NCBI RefSeq assembly: GCF_001625565.1
Contig: NZ_AUXS01000015.1
Coordinates: forward strand, 62,001 to 126,000
Length of the DNA: 64,000 bases
From: Pseudoalteromonas luteoviolacea NCIMB 1944
GTDB taxonomy: Bacteria > Pseudomonadota > Gammaproteobacteria > Enterobacterales > Alteromonadaceae
Direction of reading: 5' to 3'
Under the pieces are notes generated by a model. That model was given only the letters and a program-made list of their open reading frames with translations. It made no database searches and had not been told where the DNA came from. The position numbers and the translations under genes are program-made. Shown piece by piece: positions 19,345-28,855 of this stretch (position 1 is the stretch's first letter; the number at the start of each line of letters is the position of its first letter).

Positions 19345-20181
19345 ATGAATTTTATGACTGTAAATGATGCTAATGTAGTTGTGCTCCCAATGTGTTCAGG
19401 CATAGATCCTGAAAAAAACTTTGACTATGTCGCACAACAGTTAGAAGCACTCACCATAGAGGGGCCGACCTTAGTGTGTTTACCCGAAGCTTGGTTGGCG
19501 TTTTGCAAAAGTGGTGCTGATACCTTCAAGATAGCAAGTAGCAGCGAGTATTGGATAGAGAAAATCTCGCAGCTATGTAGGAGAAATAAGATATGGCTAA
19601 GTGCAGGAACTATTCCTATCCCGTGCACTTCTGAAAAATACTATGCAGCGAGCTGCCTGTTTAACGAACGAGGGGAGCTCGTCGCTCAATACAATAAAAT
19701 CCATTTATTTGATGCTGATGTACATGACAAATCAAAGCAGTATAGAGAGTCTCAACACACCGAAGCTGGGAATGAAGTTGTAGTTGTAGATAGTCCCTTT
19801 GGTAGACTAGGCTTAAGTGTGTGCTATGACATGCGTTTTACAGGACTATATCAGGTTCAGCGCGAGCAGGGTGCCTCTATATTACTGATCCCCAGCGCAT
19901 TCACTACCGTGACGGGCAAGGCACATTGGTTACCGTTATTGCAAGCTAGGGCCATCGAAACACAGAGTTTTGTTATCGCCGCGGCGCAAGTTGGTGAGCA
20001 CCAAAATGGACGAGCAACATTTGGTCACAGCGTGATAATTTCTCCTTGGGGAGAGGTACAAGATAATAGTGAATTATCTTTGCAGCCAATACAAAGACGG
20101 TTAAATTTAGCCGAGCTGGACAACATCAGGCTGTCTATGCCTGTGTTCAAGCACAATCGATTTAAGAGCAATATTATATGA
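19345..20181 (+). CDS. Carbon-nitrogen hydrolase (nitrilase superfamily, Nit-like)
   Basis: Amidase of the nitrilase superfamily, possibly a deaminated-glutathione amidase of the Nit1 type. The catalytic triad is visible: Glu48 (VCLPEAW), Lys118 ([11 protein letters not shown]) and Cys160 ([10 protein letters not shown]). 278 residues, normal for the branch. Position between yhdP and tldD is conserved in related gammaproteobacteria, and the ATG lies 2 bp after the yhdP stop. It overlaps tldD by 4 bp. The exact substrate is inferred from family members, not read from the sequence. Confidence 0.9.
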   Translation: MNFMTVNDANVVVLPMCSGIDPEKNFDYVAQQLEALTIEGPTLVCLPEAWLAFCKSGADTFKIASSSEYWIEKISQLCRRNKIWLSAGTIPIPCTSEKYYAASCLFNERGELVAQYNKIHLFDADVHDKSKQYRESQHTEAGNEVVVVDSPFGRLGLSVCYDMRFTGLYQVQREQGASILLIPSAFTTVTGKAHWLPLLQARAIETQSFVIAAAQVGEHQNGRATFGHSVIISPWGEVQDNSELSLQPIQRRLNLAELDNIRLSMPVFKHNRFKSNII

Positions 20182-21617
20182 ATCAAGTTGAAAAAAGCTT
20201 GTTAGCTGATAGCCAGTTAACTAGAGAACAGCTAGAGCAAACACTCAGCTACATTCACCAGCACAATGTGGATTATTCCGATCTGTACTTTCAATCTAGC
20301 TATCATGAAACTTGGGTACTTGAAGATGGCAAGATCAAAGAGGGAAGTTATAACATTGAGCGTGGTGTTGGTGTGCGAGCAGTGAGTGGAGAGCAGACTG
20401 GGTTTAGTTATTCTGATGCCATCAATCTGGAAGCCATTAATCAAGCTGCTGAGGCGGCGAGATCGATTGCTCAACAAGGCAAATCGCAAAATGTGCAAGT
20501 GTTTACTGATATACAGGCACCAGTTCAATTTCAGCCAGTTCAACCGTTATTGAGTATGAGTGATGAAGAGAAAATCTCATTGCTCAGAGAAGTCGATAGT
20601 GCAATTAGAGATTTGGCCCCGGATGCAGAGCAAGTCGTTTGCTCTATCGCGGCGGTATATGAAGAAGTATTGATAGCGGCGAGTGATGGTACGTTTGCCA
20701 CAGATATTCGTCCTTTAGTTCGTTTAAATTGCTCTGTGTTATTGGAAAACAATGGACGCAGAGAGCGGGGAAGTGCCGGTGGTGGTGCGCGCTTGGACTA
20801 CGGATACTTTAAAGAGCTTGAAAACGGTAAGCCTCGTTGGATGAGTTATGTCGAAGAAGCGGTAAGACAAGCACAGGTTAACCTGACAGCTATTGATGCT
20901 CCCGCTGGTACCATGCCTGTGGTCTTAGGCGCTGGTTGGCCGGGAGTACTATTACATGAAGCTGTAGGACATGGTTTGGAAGGTGATTTTAACCGCAAGG
21001 GGGCATCTGCGTTTAGTGGTCGAGTGGGTGAGCAAGTGGCGTCATCACTATGCACGGTCGTGGACGATGGCACCATGGCTAACCGACGAGGTTCTTTAAA
21101 TATAGATGATGAAGGTACGCCAGCAGGTTATAATGTACTGATTGAAAAGGGTATTTTAAAAGGTTACATGCAAGATAAGACCAATGCCCGTTTGATGGAT
21201 GCAAAGCCCACCGGTAACGCTCGCAGAGAATCATTTGCCCATTTACCTATGCCTCGAATGACAAACACCTATATGTTGCCAGGAGAGACTAGCCAGCAAG
21301 AAATCATCAGCTCTGTGAAGAAGGGAATATTTGCGAGAAACTTTGGTGGTGGCCAGGTTGATATCACTTCTGGGAAATTCGTATTTTCTGCTTCAGAGGC
21401 GTACTTGATTGAAGATGGTAAAGTAACGCAGCCAATTAAAGGCGCAACGTTGATCGGCAATGGCCCAGAAGCAATGCAGCAGATCTCTATGGTTGGAAAC
21501 GATTTAGAGCTCGACAGAGGCGTGGGTGTTTGTGGTAAAGACGGTCAAAGTGTCCCGGTTGGTGTCGGCCAGCCAAGCCTTAAAATTGATCAGCTAACAG
21601 TAGGTGGTACTGCGTAA
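20178..21617 (+). CDS. tldD: Metalloprotease TldD
   Basis: Catalytic subunit of the TldD/TldE(PmbA) heterodimeric metalloprotease, which trims unfolded peptides and matures modified peptides such as microcin B17. The zinc-binding HExxxH motif is HEAVGH, beginning at His260, followed by [14 protein letters not shown]. The C-terminal [22 protein letters not shown] region is typical. 479 residues, as in E. coli (481). The ATG overlaps the end of the nitrilase gene. Its partner pmbA lies 0.7 kb downstream beyond darP, a common arrangement in Vibrio-like genomes. Confidence 0.98.
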   Translation: MNQVEKSLLADSQLTREQLEQTLSYIHQHNVDYSDLYFQSSYHETWVLEDGKIKEGSYNIERGVGVRAVSGEQTGFSYSDAINLEAINQAAEAARSIAQQGKSQNVQVFTDIQAPVQFQPVQPLLSMSDEEKISLLREVDSAIRDLAPDAEQVVCSIAAVYEEVLIAASDGTFATDIRPLVRLNCSVLLENNGRRERGSAGGGARLDYGYFKELENGKPRWMSYVEEAVRQAQVNLTAIDAPAGTMPVVLGAGWPGVLLHEAVGHGLEGDFNRKGASAFSGRVGEQVASSLCTVVDDGTMANRRGSLNIDDEGTPAGYNVLIEKGILKGYMQDKTNARLMDAKPTGNARRESFAHLPMPRMTNTYMLPGETSQQEIISSVKKGIFARNFGGGQVDITSGKFVFSASEAYLIEDGKVTQPIKGATLIGNGPEAMQQISMVGNDLELDRGVGVCGKDGQSVPVGVGQPSLKIDQLTVGGTA

Positions 21618-21621
21618 TATC

Positions 21622-21651
21622 AGTATGAGGGGAAGCGTGTCCCCTCATACT
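21622..21651. terminator. Bidirectional stem-loop between tldD and darP
   Basis: Perfect 11-bp inverted repeat AGTATGAGGGG/CCCCTCATACT with an 8-nt loop, between the convergent tldD and darP stop codons. It is strong and GC-rich in the middle but lacks a clear T-run on either strand. Confidence 0.7.
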
Positions 21652-21656
21652 ATCAA

Positions 21657-22181
21657 CTAAGGCAAGATGGCTTCTTTCAAATATTGAAACAGCTCTTTGT
21701 ACCCTTTTGCTGGTTTTTCTGCTTTCAATTCTTTGTTCGCTTGACGGACGAGTTGACGCAGTTTTTGTCGCTCCATGTCTGGGTGTTGCTCAAGTAATTC
21801 ATTTATTTTGCTATCACCTTGCGCCAACACTTCATCACGAACGCGCTCCACCTGACCCAGTAATACTTCCGCTTGGTTGTTTTTATTTAATAACATATCT
21901 AATGCAGACTGAAGTTGCTCTACATTATCAGTCGTTCGAAGCACTTTCGCGATGTAATTCATGTGACGGCGGTAGGCGTCGTGTTTACCACGAATTTTGT
22001 CAGCGAGCGCCATGGCTTCAATGAGCTCATTGCTCAGTGGTAGTTTATCGCGTTGCTTTTTCCCCAACTCGGCTATATCAATACCAAGCTGTTGATATTG
22101 TTGAGCATCTCTTTTTAGCTCGCTTTTGGATACATAGATGATTTCTTCATCTTCGATGTTGTGATCTGGTTTTTTTGCCAT
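21657..22181 (-). CDS. darP: Ribosome biogenesis factor DarP (YjgA)
   Basis: Small, highly charged protein that associates with 50S precursors during large-subunit assembly. The N-terminal half contains EIIYVSKSELKRDAQQYQQLG and LGKKQRDKLPLSNELIEAM, the conserved DUF615/YjgA signature. The C-terminus is a helical region ending in the RQANKELKAEKPAKGYKELF stretch. 174 residues, close to E. coli YjgA (183). It is a single gene on the minus strand, divergent from pmbA across 124 bp. Confidence 0.95.
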   Translation of the reverse strand: MAKKPDHNIEDEEIIYVSKSELKRDAQQYQQLGIDIAELGKKQRDKLPLSNELIEAMALADKIRGKHDAYRRHMNYIAKVLRTTDNVEQLQSALDMLLNKNNQAEVLLGQVERVRDEVLAQGDSKINELLEQHPDMERQKLRQLVRQANKELKAEKPAKGYKELFQYLKEAILP

Positions 22182-22305
22182 AATCTAAGGCCATAAAATA
22201 TTACAATTATATTGATTATACCAAGAAGCGACAAAAAATATCGCTCATCGTGCGGCCTTTAGTGATCTATCCCAGCGAAAATGCCACTCCTGTGTTAGGA
22301 TTGTA

Positions 22306-23682
22306 ATGTTTACAAGTATTTGGAAAATCAACATGAACGATAACCAAGCTGGATCTATATACCAGCAAATCGATGAAGTAAAAGACGCTGTCTCCGAAGT
22401 ACTGGATCTTGCATCCCAGTTGGGTGCAACTTCTGCTGAAGCGGCTATGAGCCGTACTTCAGGGCTATCGGTTAGTACGCGAATGGGCGAAGTCGATACG
22501 ATTGAGTTTAATCAAGATGGTAGCTTGGGGATCAGTGTATATGTTGGTAATCATAAGGGTTCAGCTTCCACTGCAGATCTAAGTGAGCAAGCATTGCGCT
22601 CAGTTGTGAAAAAAGCCATAGAAATAGCTAAGTATACAGCCGATGATGATTGCAATGGTTTGGCTGATAAGGACCTAATGGCGTGTTCTATGCCTGAACT
22701 GGATCTCTATCACCCTTGGTCATTATCCCCGCAAGAAGCCATTCAACACTGTATAGAAGCAGAAAAATCAGCGCTTGAATTTGATAGTCGCATTGTAAAC
22801 TCTGATGGTGCGAGCATAGCCTCTCATCAAGGGTTACGAGTGTATGGAAATAGTCATGGATTTCTTGCCGGTTTCCCTCGCACACGCCACACATTGAGCA
22901 CTATGGTTATTGGCCAAGAAGGCGATGTGATGCAAAGGGATTCAGCGTTCAGTATTGCGAGAAAACACGAACTGTTAAAAGCGCCCAATACAGTAGGGAT
23001 TGAAGCCGCGCAGTCTACAATTGCCAAACTAAATAGCCAAAAGCTATCAACGATGAAAGTGCCAGTGGTGTTTCGTGCTGATATAGCAAACAGTCTATTT
23101 GGTCACTTGGTTTCTGCGATTGGCGGTGGTGCGCTGTATCGTAAGTCGAGCTTTTTACTTGATACACTTGGTAAGCAAATTTTTAATCCATGTGTTTCTA
23201 TTGCTGAACGACCGCATTTATTGCAAGGTTTGGCGTCGAGCTCGTTTGACAGTGAAGGGGTGTATACGCAGGACAGAGAGATAGTCGTCGACGGTACATT
23301 GCAAACTTATTTAATGGCAAGTTATGCAGCAAGAAAGCTGGGTATGAAGGCGACAGGGCACGCGGGTGGTATTCACAATTGGTTGATTCAAAAGACACAT
23401 GATGACCTGAGTGCTGTGCTTAAAGAGATGGGCACAGGTTTGTTAGTCACAGAGTTAATGGGGCAAGGAGTGAATACGGTAACTGGTGATTACTCTCGTG
23501 GCGCTGCGGGTTTTTGGGTAGAAAATGGCGAGATTCAGTATCCTGTAAGCGAAATTACCATAGCGGGAAATCTCAAAGACATGTTCCAAAATATTCAAGC
23601 AATTGGTGGGGATGTCGAGTTGAGAGGGGCCGTACAAACAGGCTCAGTATTGATAGAAAGTATGCAAATCGCCGGAGCGTAA
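22306..23682 (+). CDS. pmbA: Metalloprotease subunit PmbA/TldE
   Basis: Non-metal-binding partner of TldD in the TldD/TldE protease. It closely follows E. coli PmbA in GISVSTR-like, KGSASTADLS, LSTMKVPVVF, GHLVSAIGGGALYRKSSFLL, KATGHAGGIHNW and VTELMGQGVNTVTGDYSRG segments. 458 residues against 450. ATG 22306 has a good AGGA five bases upstream; ATG 22333 would give a start nearer the E. coli one and also has a GGA. The gene lies alone between darP (divergent) and mgtE (convergent). Confidence 0.97.
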   Translation: MFTSIWKINMNDNQAGSIYQQIDEVKDAVSEVLDLASQLGATSAEAAMSRTSGLSVSTRMGEVDTIEFNQDGSLGISVYVGNHKGSASTADLSEQALRSVVKKAIEIAKYTADDDCNGLADKDLMACSMPELDLYHPWSLSPQEAIQHCIEAEKSALEFDSRIVNSDGASIASHQGLRVYGNSHGFLAGFPRTRHTLSTMVIGQEGDVMQRDSAFSIARKHELLKAPNTVGIEAAQSTIAKLNSQKLSTMKVPVVFRADIANSLFGHLVSAIGGGALYRKSSFLLDTLGKQIFNPCVSIAERPHLLQGLASSSFDSEGVYTQDREIVVDGTLQTYLMASYAARKLGMKATGHAGGIHNWLIQKTHDDLSAVLKEMGTGLLVTELMGQGVNTVTGDYSRGAAGFWVENGEIQYPVSEITIAGNLKDMFQNIQAIGGDVELRGAVQTGSVLIESMQIAGA

Positions 23683-23704
23683 ATAGACAAAACTCTATGA
23701 TTTA

Positions 23705-23729
23705 TTGCTCTAAGCCAAGCTTAGAGCAA
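23705..23729. terminator. Bidirectional terminator between pmbA and mgtE
   Basis: Perfect 11-bp stem TTGCTCTAAGC/GCTTAGAGCAA with a 3-nt loop. It begins 23 bp after the pmbA stop and covers the mgtE stop codon (23721-23723), so the last mgtE codons form one arm. No long T-run on either strand. Confidence 0.7.
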
Positions 23730-25079
23730 GAACCAGGTTGCGGTGCCTAGAAACGCAAATATTCCGACAATATCCGTGACTGTAGTCAGGACTACGCTTC
23801 CTGCTAACGCAGGATCTATCTTCATACGCTTTAAAAGCAAGGGGATACTCGCTCCAGCGATCCCGGCAGCAACCAAATTCATAAACATGGCAAAGGCTAT
23901 CACTGCACCAAGCTTAAAGTCCCACTGCCAAAGGGCTACTACACCCGCGATTAACAAAGACCACAGCACGCCATTGAGCGCGCCGATAGCAAGCTCTTTA
24001 CCAAGTAAAAACCTTTGGTTAGTTTGATTGACATGGCCTAAAGCAATACCACGGATCACCAGTGTTAAGGTCTGGCTACCTGCAACTCCACCCATGCTGG
24101 GTACTATGCCATTGAGTACCGCTAGAATGGGTAAAATATCGAGCGTACTTTCAAAAAAGCTGGCGACAAAGGCTGCAAGTAGTGCTGTTAGTAAATTGAT
24201 CCCAAGCCAAATTGAGCGTCTTTGGCTACTTTTCATAACAGGTGCAAAGGTATCTTCCTCATCCTCTAGACCTGCCATACTCATTAAGCTATGTTCGGCA
24301 TCCTCTCTAATTACATCAACGATATCATCAATGGTGATCCTGCCTAATAGCTGCGTTTGATCATCGACTACCGGTGCCGAAATCCAATTGTGGCGCTCAA
24401 ATAGCTGGGCTACTTCGCTTTCGGGCATTGTCACTGGGATCGTTTCTCTTTCCTCGTTCATCAGCTCTTGTACGAGCTTGTCTGGAGGATTAGTCAGCAA
24501 TATACCTATGGGTAAAGAGCCCAAAAAGCGGTTTTCTTTGTCGACGACATAAAGGTCGTCGGTACCCTGTGGTAATTCTTCTTTTAATCGCAAATAGCGC
24601 AGTACCACATCTAAACTTACATCAGGTCGAATGGTGATGGTATCACCATTCATCAATGCTCCAGCAGAGTCTTCATTGTATGACAGTGCGAGTGTGGCAC
24701 GTGCTCTATCTTGGCTATCCATTGCACTGATAACATCTTGATAGACAGGGACGGGCAAGCTACGCAGAACTTCACCTAAGTCATCATCGTCCATATCTTC
24801 CGTGGCTGCCGCGATTAACTCAGGCTCCATTTTGGCAATTATACTTAGTCGGACGTCTTCAGATAGCTCTTCAAGTACATCCCCCTGGATATCGGGATCA
24901 ACTAATTGCCATAAGGCTGTTCTAATTTTATGAGGCGATGATTCGAGTAGTAGTGCTGTATCACATGGTGGGATCTCTGCCAATGTCTGTCTGACTTGAA
25001 CGAACTGTCCACTGTTTATTGCTTTAGTTACTTGCTGTAATTGTTCCAGTGTATAGTCTTGTTCAAAAACGTCAGGCAT
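23721..25079 (-). CDS. mgtE: Magnesium transporter MgtE
   Basis: Mg2+ channel of the inner membrane, gated by cytoplasmic Mg2+. Domain order is an N-terminal helical superhelix (about 1-130), two CBS domains (NEDSAGALMNGDTITIRPDVSL, and the segment around VVDDQTQLLGRITIDDIVDVI), a connecting plug helix, and a C-terminal block of five membrane helices starting SIWLGINLLTALLAAFVA. The pore segment GIVPSMGGVAGSQTLTLVIRG is intact. 452 residues, typical. It has a 317-bp upstream gap separating it from ptsO, with its own candidate promoter and leader ORF. Confidence 0.97.
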   Translation of the reverse strand: MPDVFEQDYTLEQLQQVTKAINSGQFVQVRQTLAEIPPCDTALLLESSPHKIRTALWQLVDPDIQGDVLEELSEDVRLSIIAKMEPELIAAATEDMDDDDLGEVLRSLPVPVYQDVISAMDSQDRARATLALSYNEDSAGALMNGDTITIRPDVSLDVVLRYLRLKEELPQGTDDLYVVDKENRFLGSLPIGILLTNPPDKLVQELMNEERETIPVTMPESEVAQLFERHNWISAPVVDDQTQLLGRITIDDIVDVIREDAEHSLMSMAGLEDEEDTFAPVMKSSQRRSIWLGINLLTALLAAFVASFFESTLDILPILAVLNGIVPSMGGVAGSQTLTLVIRGIALGHVNQTNQRFLLGKELAIGALNGVLWSLLIAGVVALWQWDFKLGAVIAFAMFMNLVAAGIAGASIPLLLKRMKIDPALAGSVVLTTVTDIVGIFAFLGTATWFLL

Positions 25080-25396
25080 AGGCTTCCAAATTTCAATTTA
25101 AGAATTAGTGATAGTGTTTTTTGATTAGCCATCCAGGACGGCTAATATGTATCCCACTAGATATGTTGACAGTGATCAACCTTGCGGCCATTACTGCCTT
25201 AGCATTCTAAAGTTATGGCGTTCAAAATAAATAGATCTGGGAGATCCTATCCGCGCCGTGCCAAATTACTGTAAAAGTGAAAATAATATAATGATTATAG
25301 CTGCTTAAATTAAAAGTATTGTATTACAGTTTATTTGCAGTAACAGATCTGTTGGGACAAAAAGTAGAACCCTCACAGCTCATTCGAAGTTAGACG
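25080..25396 (-). promoter_or_regulatory. Long mgtE leader region
   Basis: This 317-bp gap holds a perfect minus-strand TATAAT at 25294-25299 without a clear -35, which would give a leader of about 210 nt. Within the leader are a 28-codon ORF (25105-25191) and a 7-bp hairpin (ATTAGCC/GGCTAAT, 25124-25146 with a 9-nt loop). The mgtE ribosome site TTTGGAAG lies just before the ATG. I do not recognise an M-box or yybP-ykoY riboswitch here. The arrangement suggests post-initiation control, as for other Mg transporters, but that is inference. Confidence 0.45.
25105..25191 (-). CDS. Possible 28-residue leader peptide upstream of mgtE
   Basis: A short ORF reading MAARLITVNISSGIHISRPG followed by eight more residues (WLIKKHYH). 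Its ATG has a well-placed AAGG five bases upstream, and it stops 25 bp before the mgtE start. Codons 16-23 form the internal hairpin described for this leader. Many chance ORFs of this length exist, so the ribosome site and the position are the only support. Not recognised as a known peptide; a role in translation-coupled control of mgtE (compare mgtL/corL) is hypothetical. Confidence 0.3.
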   Translation of the reverse strand: MAARLITVNISSGIHISRPGWLIKKHYH

Positions 25397-25675
25397 TCAT
25401 TCTGATTCATGGAACTTATCTTCAATGAGATTTCCAATTGCGAGCAAAGCGTCTTGTGCATCGGGACCTGTGCAGGTTACTTTTACTTCTTTACCCTGAC
25501 TGCTTTCCAGCAGCAACAGAGCCAATACGCTGTCTCCTGGCGCACTTTTATCACCTTGATATAGAGTAACTTGAGCGTTAAATTGAGTAGACAACTGTGC
25601 TAGTACTGTTGCTGCTCGAGCATGTAAACCCAACTTATTTTTTATTAGAAAAACGCCTTCGTATTCTCGCGTCAT
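25397..25675 (-). CDS. ptsO: NPr, HPr-like phosphocarrier of the nitrogen PTS
   Basis: Phosphocarrier of PTS-Ntr that passes phosphate from EI-Ntr to PtsN. The N-terminus MTREYEGVFLIKNKLGLHAR places the phosphorylated histidine at His18 in LGLHARAAT; the serine-region segment KSAPGDSVLALLLL resembles NPr more than sugar HPr. 92 residues, as expected. ATG 25675 overlaps the rapZ stop by one base (TAATG), so the longer upstream reading frame is not used. Last gene of the rpoN operon. Confidence 0.96.
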   Translation of the reverse strand: MTREYEGVFLIKNKLGLHARAATVLAQLSTQFNAQVTLYQGDKSAPGDSVLALLLLESSQGKEVKVTCTGPDAQDALLAIGNLIEDKFHESE

Positions 25676-26517
25676 TACTCTTGTTCTCGGTGACGAATCT
25701 TGACATTGGAGTGAGTCCTTTGAAAGCGCTCTCCAAGTGTTTGAGCCAAATATACGGAGCGGTGCTGACCACCAGTACAACCGATAGCGATTGTTAAGTA
25801 GCTTCGATTATTACGCTCTAAGTGTGGTAGCCAAGTTTGCATAAAAGTCTGAATTTGCCAAACAAACTTTTGAACTATGCTATGGCTTGATAAATAATCC
25901 ACTACGGGCTGATCTAAGCCTGTTAAGGGCTTCAATTCAGGCTCCCAATGCGGGTTTGGTAAAAAACGTGCATCAAAGACATAATCAGCCTCTTTAGGGA
26001 TCCCGTGCTTAAACCCGAATGACTCGAACGTGATAATAAGCTGTTTGTCTTTTTGCCCGAGGATTTTTTCACGTACACTCTCTGCTAACTGATGAACACT
26101 GAGATCTGTGGTATCTATGGTGACATCAGCACGGCGGATTAACACATCAAGTAAGTTGCGCTCTTGTTTTATGGCCAAGTCTAGAGGTAAGTCGTTTAAA
26201 GACAGCGGGTGTAAGCGTCGCGTTTCAGAAAAGCGTTTAACCAGAGTTTGATCGTCACAATCTAAATAAAAAACACGTGGTTTCGCAAAACCAGGTAAAT
26301 ACTCTAAGATATCATGAAATTCTTGTTGCTCTTTAGGTAAGTTTCTAACATCGATGCTTACCGCAATTTTATTGTAGCTATCAGAGACACTGCGAACTAG
26401 AGCAGGCAGCAGGTTAACTGGAATATTATCAGCGCAGTAATAACCCAAGTCTTCTAAAACTCTTAATGCAACAGATTTACCTGAGCCAGAGCGGCCACTG
26501 ATAATTATGAGTTCCAC
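25675..26517 (-). CDS. rapZ: RNase adapter protein RapZ
   Basis: Adapter that binds the sRNA GlmZ and delivers it to RNase E, tuning GlmS (glucosamine-6-phosphate synthesis) and so cell-wall precursor supply. Walker A GRSGSGKS is at residues 8-15. The C-terminal domain has ITFESFGFKHGIP, DARFLPNPHW and IGCTGGQHRSVYLA, the conserved RapZ signatures. 280 residues, as in E. coli (284). It starts with GTG at 26517, 12 bp after ptsN, and overlaps ptsO. Confidence 0.97.
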   Translation of the reverse strand: MELIIISGRSGSGKSVALRVLEDLGYYCADNIPVNLLPALVRSVSDSYNKIAVSIDVRNLPKEQQEFHDILEYLPGFAKPRVFYLDCDDQTLVKRFSETRRLHPLSLNDLPLDLAIKQERNLLDVLIRRADVTIDTTDLSVHQLAESVREKILGQKDKQLIITFESFGFKHGIPKEADYVFDARFLPNPHWEPELKPLTGLDQPVVDYLSSHSIVQKFVWQIQTFMQTWLPHLERNNRSYLTIAIGCTGGQHRSVYLAQTLGERFQRTHSNVKIRHREQE

Positions 26518-26529
26518 GTTTAATTCCTA

Positions 26530-26985
26530 TTATTTATCAAACTCAACAAGGACTTGATGAAGCTCGCTATCATTACTTGCTTGCCTAAGTCGTTTACAAA
26601 AAGCTTTGTTATTTAGTTTACCAGCGATACTGGCTAAGGTCTCTAAATGTTGTTTATTTTCACCATCTGGTACGATGAGTGCAACAAAAATGTCCACATT
26701 GCGATCGTCATAGGCATCAAAAGGAATGGCTTGTTGGTTTACAAGTATGATGGCAATAATGTTATTTAAACCTGGCAACCTGCCATGCGGGATCGCTATC
26801 CCTTTACCTATCCCTGTACTGCCTAGCTTTTCGCGGTTTAAAAGTGCTTCTAGAATCTCATGTTGATTGGCACTTGGAATTTTTGACTGCGCCAGCTCAC
26901 TAATATATTGAAGTATTCTTTTTTTACTATTAAAAAGGACCGCAGCTTTGCTACAGTCCTCGGAAATGAGTGTGCTAAGTTTCAT
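26530..26985 (-). CDS. ptsN: PTS-Ntr EIIA component PtsN
   Basis: Regulatory EIIA of the nitrogen PTS; in enterics it modulates potassium uptake and other targets according to its phosphorylation. The active histidine is His67 in GIAIPHGRLPGLNN. The 151-residue length and the SKKRILQYISELAQ and LLNREKLGSTGIG segments fit the family. It is followed closely by rapZ and preceded by hpf with a 3-bp gap, the usual order downstream of rpoN. Confidence 0.97.
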   Translation of the reverse strand: MKLSTLISEDCSKAAVLFNSKKRILQYISELAQSKIPSANQHEILEALLNREKLGSTGIGKGIAIPHGRLPGLNNIIAIILVNQQAIPFDAYDDRNVDIFVALIVPDGENKQHLETLASIAGKLNNKAFCKRLRQASNDSELHQVLVEFDK

Positions 26986-26988
26986 GAT

Positions 26989-27282
26989 TTAGTGTCGAGT
27001 TAGCTTCTCTTTATGTTTAATCACTTGTCGATCTAGCTTATCAATTAAACCATCAATTGCTGCATACATATCTTTATGCTCTGTAGAAGCAAACAATTCA
27101 CCTCCGTTGACATGCAATGTGGCTTCTGCTTTTTGTATGAGTTTTTCGACATCTAAGATTACATGTACGTTGTTGATGTGATCAAAATGCCTTTCTAGCT
27201 TCGCAAACTTACTCGTTACGTAGTCTCTTAATGAATCGGTAATTTCTACATGGCGACCAGTTAAATTTAGTTGCATAAGCAT
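26989..27282 (-). CDS. hpf: Ribosome hibernation promoting factor, short form
   Basis: Binds the 30S decoding region and promotes 100S ribosome dimers in stationary phase. QLNLTGRHVEITDSLRDYV and ATLHVNGGELFASTEHKDMY are the S30AE signature. About 95-97 residues, so it is the short HPF that lacks the C-terminal dimerisation domain. Two starts are possible: ATG 27282, with AAGGA four or five bases upstream, and ATG 27276, which matches the E. coli N-terminus MQLN. Directly downstream of rpoN, as in E. coli. Confidence 0.96.
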   Translation of the reverse strand: MLMQLNLTGRHVEITDSLRDYVTSKFAKLERHFDHINNVHVILDVEKLIQKAEATLHVNGGELFASTEHKDMYAAIDGLIDKLDRQVIKHKEKLTRH

Positions 27283-27302
27283 TTTTCCTTCTTTTGTTAC
27301 GC

Positions 27303-28814
27303 CTAAATCAAGCTCTTACGTTGATTAGACGGTGGAATAGCCAAAGACTCTCGGTATTTGGCAATAGTACGTCTTGCCACCTTAATACCTTGATCAGCTA
27401 ATACATCTGCAATTTTGCTATCACTTAAAGGCTTAGCAGCGTTTTCAGCAGCAATTAGCTTTTTGATGAGTGCTCGGATCGCTGTGGAAGAACATTCACC
27501 ACCATTCTCGGTACTAACGTGGCTCGAGAAGAAGTATTTCAATTCATAAATGCCACGAGGCGTGTGCATGTATTTTTGCGTTGTTACTCGAGATATTGTC
27601 GACTCGTGCATGTCAACCATTTCAGCAACATCATTGAGTACCATAGGTCTCATTGCCTCAGGGCCATGTTCAAAGAATGCCTGTTGTTGCTGCACAATGC
27701 AATTAGTAACTTTCAATAAAGTTTCATTTCTGCTTTCAAGGCTTTTAATAAACCATTTTGCTTCTTGTAAATGAGAGCGAATGAATTGACTGTCACTGCT
27801 TGATTTTACAGAGCGAGACATAGCAGCATAATGATCGTTAACTCTTATTTTAGGCATAGAATCAGGGTTTAGCTCAACAACCCAACGTCCCTTGACCTTT
27901 TTAACGGAGACATCGGGGATCACGTAATCGGCCTCTTCTTGCACTATACTTGCAGCAGGCTTAGGGTTTAAGCTGTGGATCAACGTCATCACTTCTTTTA
28001 GCTCACCTTCTTTGAGCTTTGTTTTCTTCATGATAGTACGATAATCACGATTCGCTAATAGATCGATATGTTCATCGATAACTAGCTTGGTTTGTTCAAG
28101 CCAAGGCGTGCCTGCCGCAAATTGATTGAGTTGCACAATTAAGCATTCCTGAAGGCTTCGAGCGGCGATCCCTACTGGGTCAAAGAGTTGGATGCGTTTT
28201 AGGACAGCTTCAACTTCATCGAGCTCGACGGGGTCTTGATCATTGTCGAGATTCAAGCTTTCTAAAATGTCTTCGCACGATACTGTTAAAATGCCAGAGT
28301 CATCTACACCCTCAACAATTGACAGTGCGATCAACCTGTCCGTCGCGCTAAATGGTGTGAGCTCAAGCTGCCACATCAAGTATTCTTGCAAGCTTTCAGT
28401 TGTCTGTCCTTGGTAGACGCTTTCATCTTCAGGCATAGGCCCTGATGAACTTACCGGCGCCGCACTGATGTATTCATCCCAAGTCACATCCATCGCCATC
28501 TCATCGCTGAGGGTCTCTTTATTTAGAGCTGTATCAGTGTCTTGTTCATAATCGCTGATCTGTGGCTCAGGGATCTCCTCAGAGCTGGACTCTGCTTTTT
28601 CGCTTGCCTGTGATTGCTCTTGCGTTTTGTCTAGACCGTTGTCAAAAGATTCTTGTTCGTTTTCTTCTACTTCCAATAAAGGATTGCTGTCCAGCGCTTC
28701 TTGAATTTCTTGCTGGAGGTCTAATGTGCTCAACTGCAGCAGGCGTATCGCTTGCTGTAGTTGTGGTGTCATTGTTAATTGCTGCCCCATGCGCAGCTGT
28801 AGCGATTGCCTCAT
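27303..28814 (-). CDS. rpoN: RNA polymerase sigma-54 factor
   Basis: Alternative sigma factor for enhancer-dependent promoters (nitrogen, motility and others). Region I, the activator-interacting part, is at the start ([20 protein letters not shown] and [16 protein letters not shown]). An acidic Glu/Asp/Ser-rich region II follows, then the core-binding domain, the HTH ([18 protein letters not shown]), and the RpoN box [10 protein letters not shown] at residues 480-489. 503 residues against 477 in E. coli, the excess in region II. It lies between lptB and hpf. Confidence 0.98.
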   Translation of the reverse strand: MRQSLQLRMGQQLTMTPQLQQAIRLLQLSTLDLQQEIQEALDSNPLLEVEENEQESFDNGLDKTQEQSQASEKAESSSEEIPEPQISDYEQDTDTALNKETLSDEMAMDVTWDEYISAAPVSSSGPMPEDESVYQGQTTESLQEYLMWQLELTPFSATDRLIALSIVEGVDDSGILTVSCEDILESLNLDNDQDPVELDEVEAVLKRIQLFDPVGIAARSLQECLIVQLNQFAAGTPWLEQTKLVIDEHIDLLANRDYRTIMKKTKLKEGELKEVMTLIHSLNPKPAASIVQEEADYVIPDVSVKKVKGRWVVELNPDSMPKIRVNDHYAAMSRSVKSSSDSQFIRSHLQEAKWFIKSLESRNETLLKVTNCIVQQQQAFFEHGPEAMRPMVLNDVAEMVDMHESTISRVTTQKYMHTPRGIYELKYFFSSHVSTENGGECSSTAIRALIKKLIAAENAAKPLSDSKIADVLADQGIKVARRTIAKYRESLAIPPSNQRKSLI

Positions 28815-28855
28815 GTATCTCTAACAATCCTTTCTGTTGTTACGCTTATTCTTAA

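Noticed and set aside
25124-25146. Rho-independent terminator in the mgtE leader
   Set aside because: On the minus strand the hairpin is followed by an A-run, not a T-run, and on the plus strand no gene ends there.
25080-25396. M-box or yybP-ykoY riboswitch in front of mgtE
   Set aside because: The conserved core sequences of these classes are not visible; only a short hairpin and a small ORF can be pointed to.
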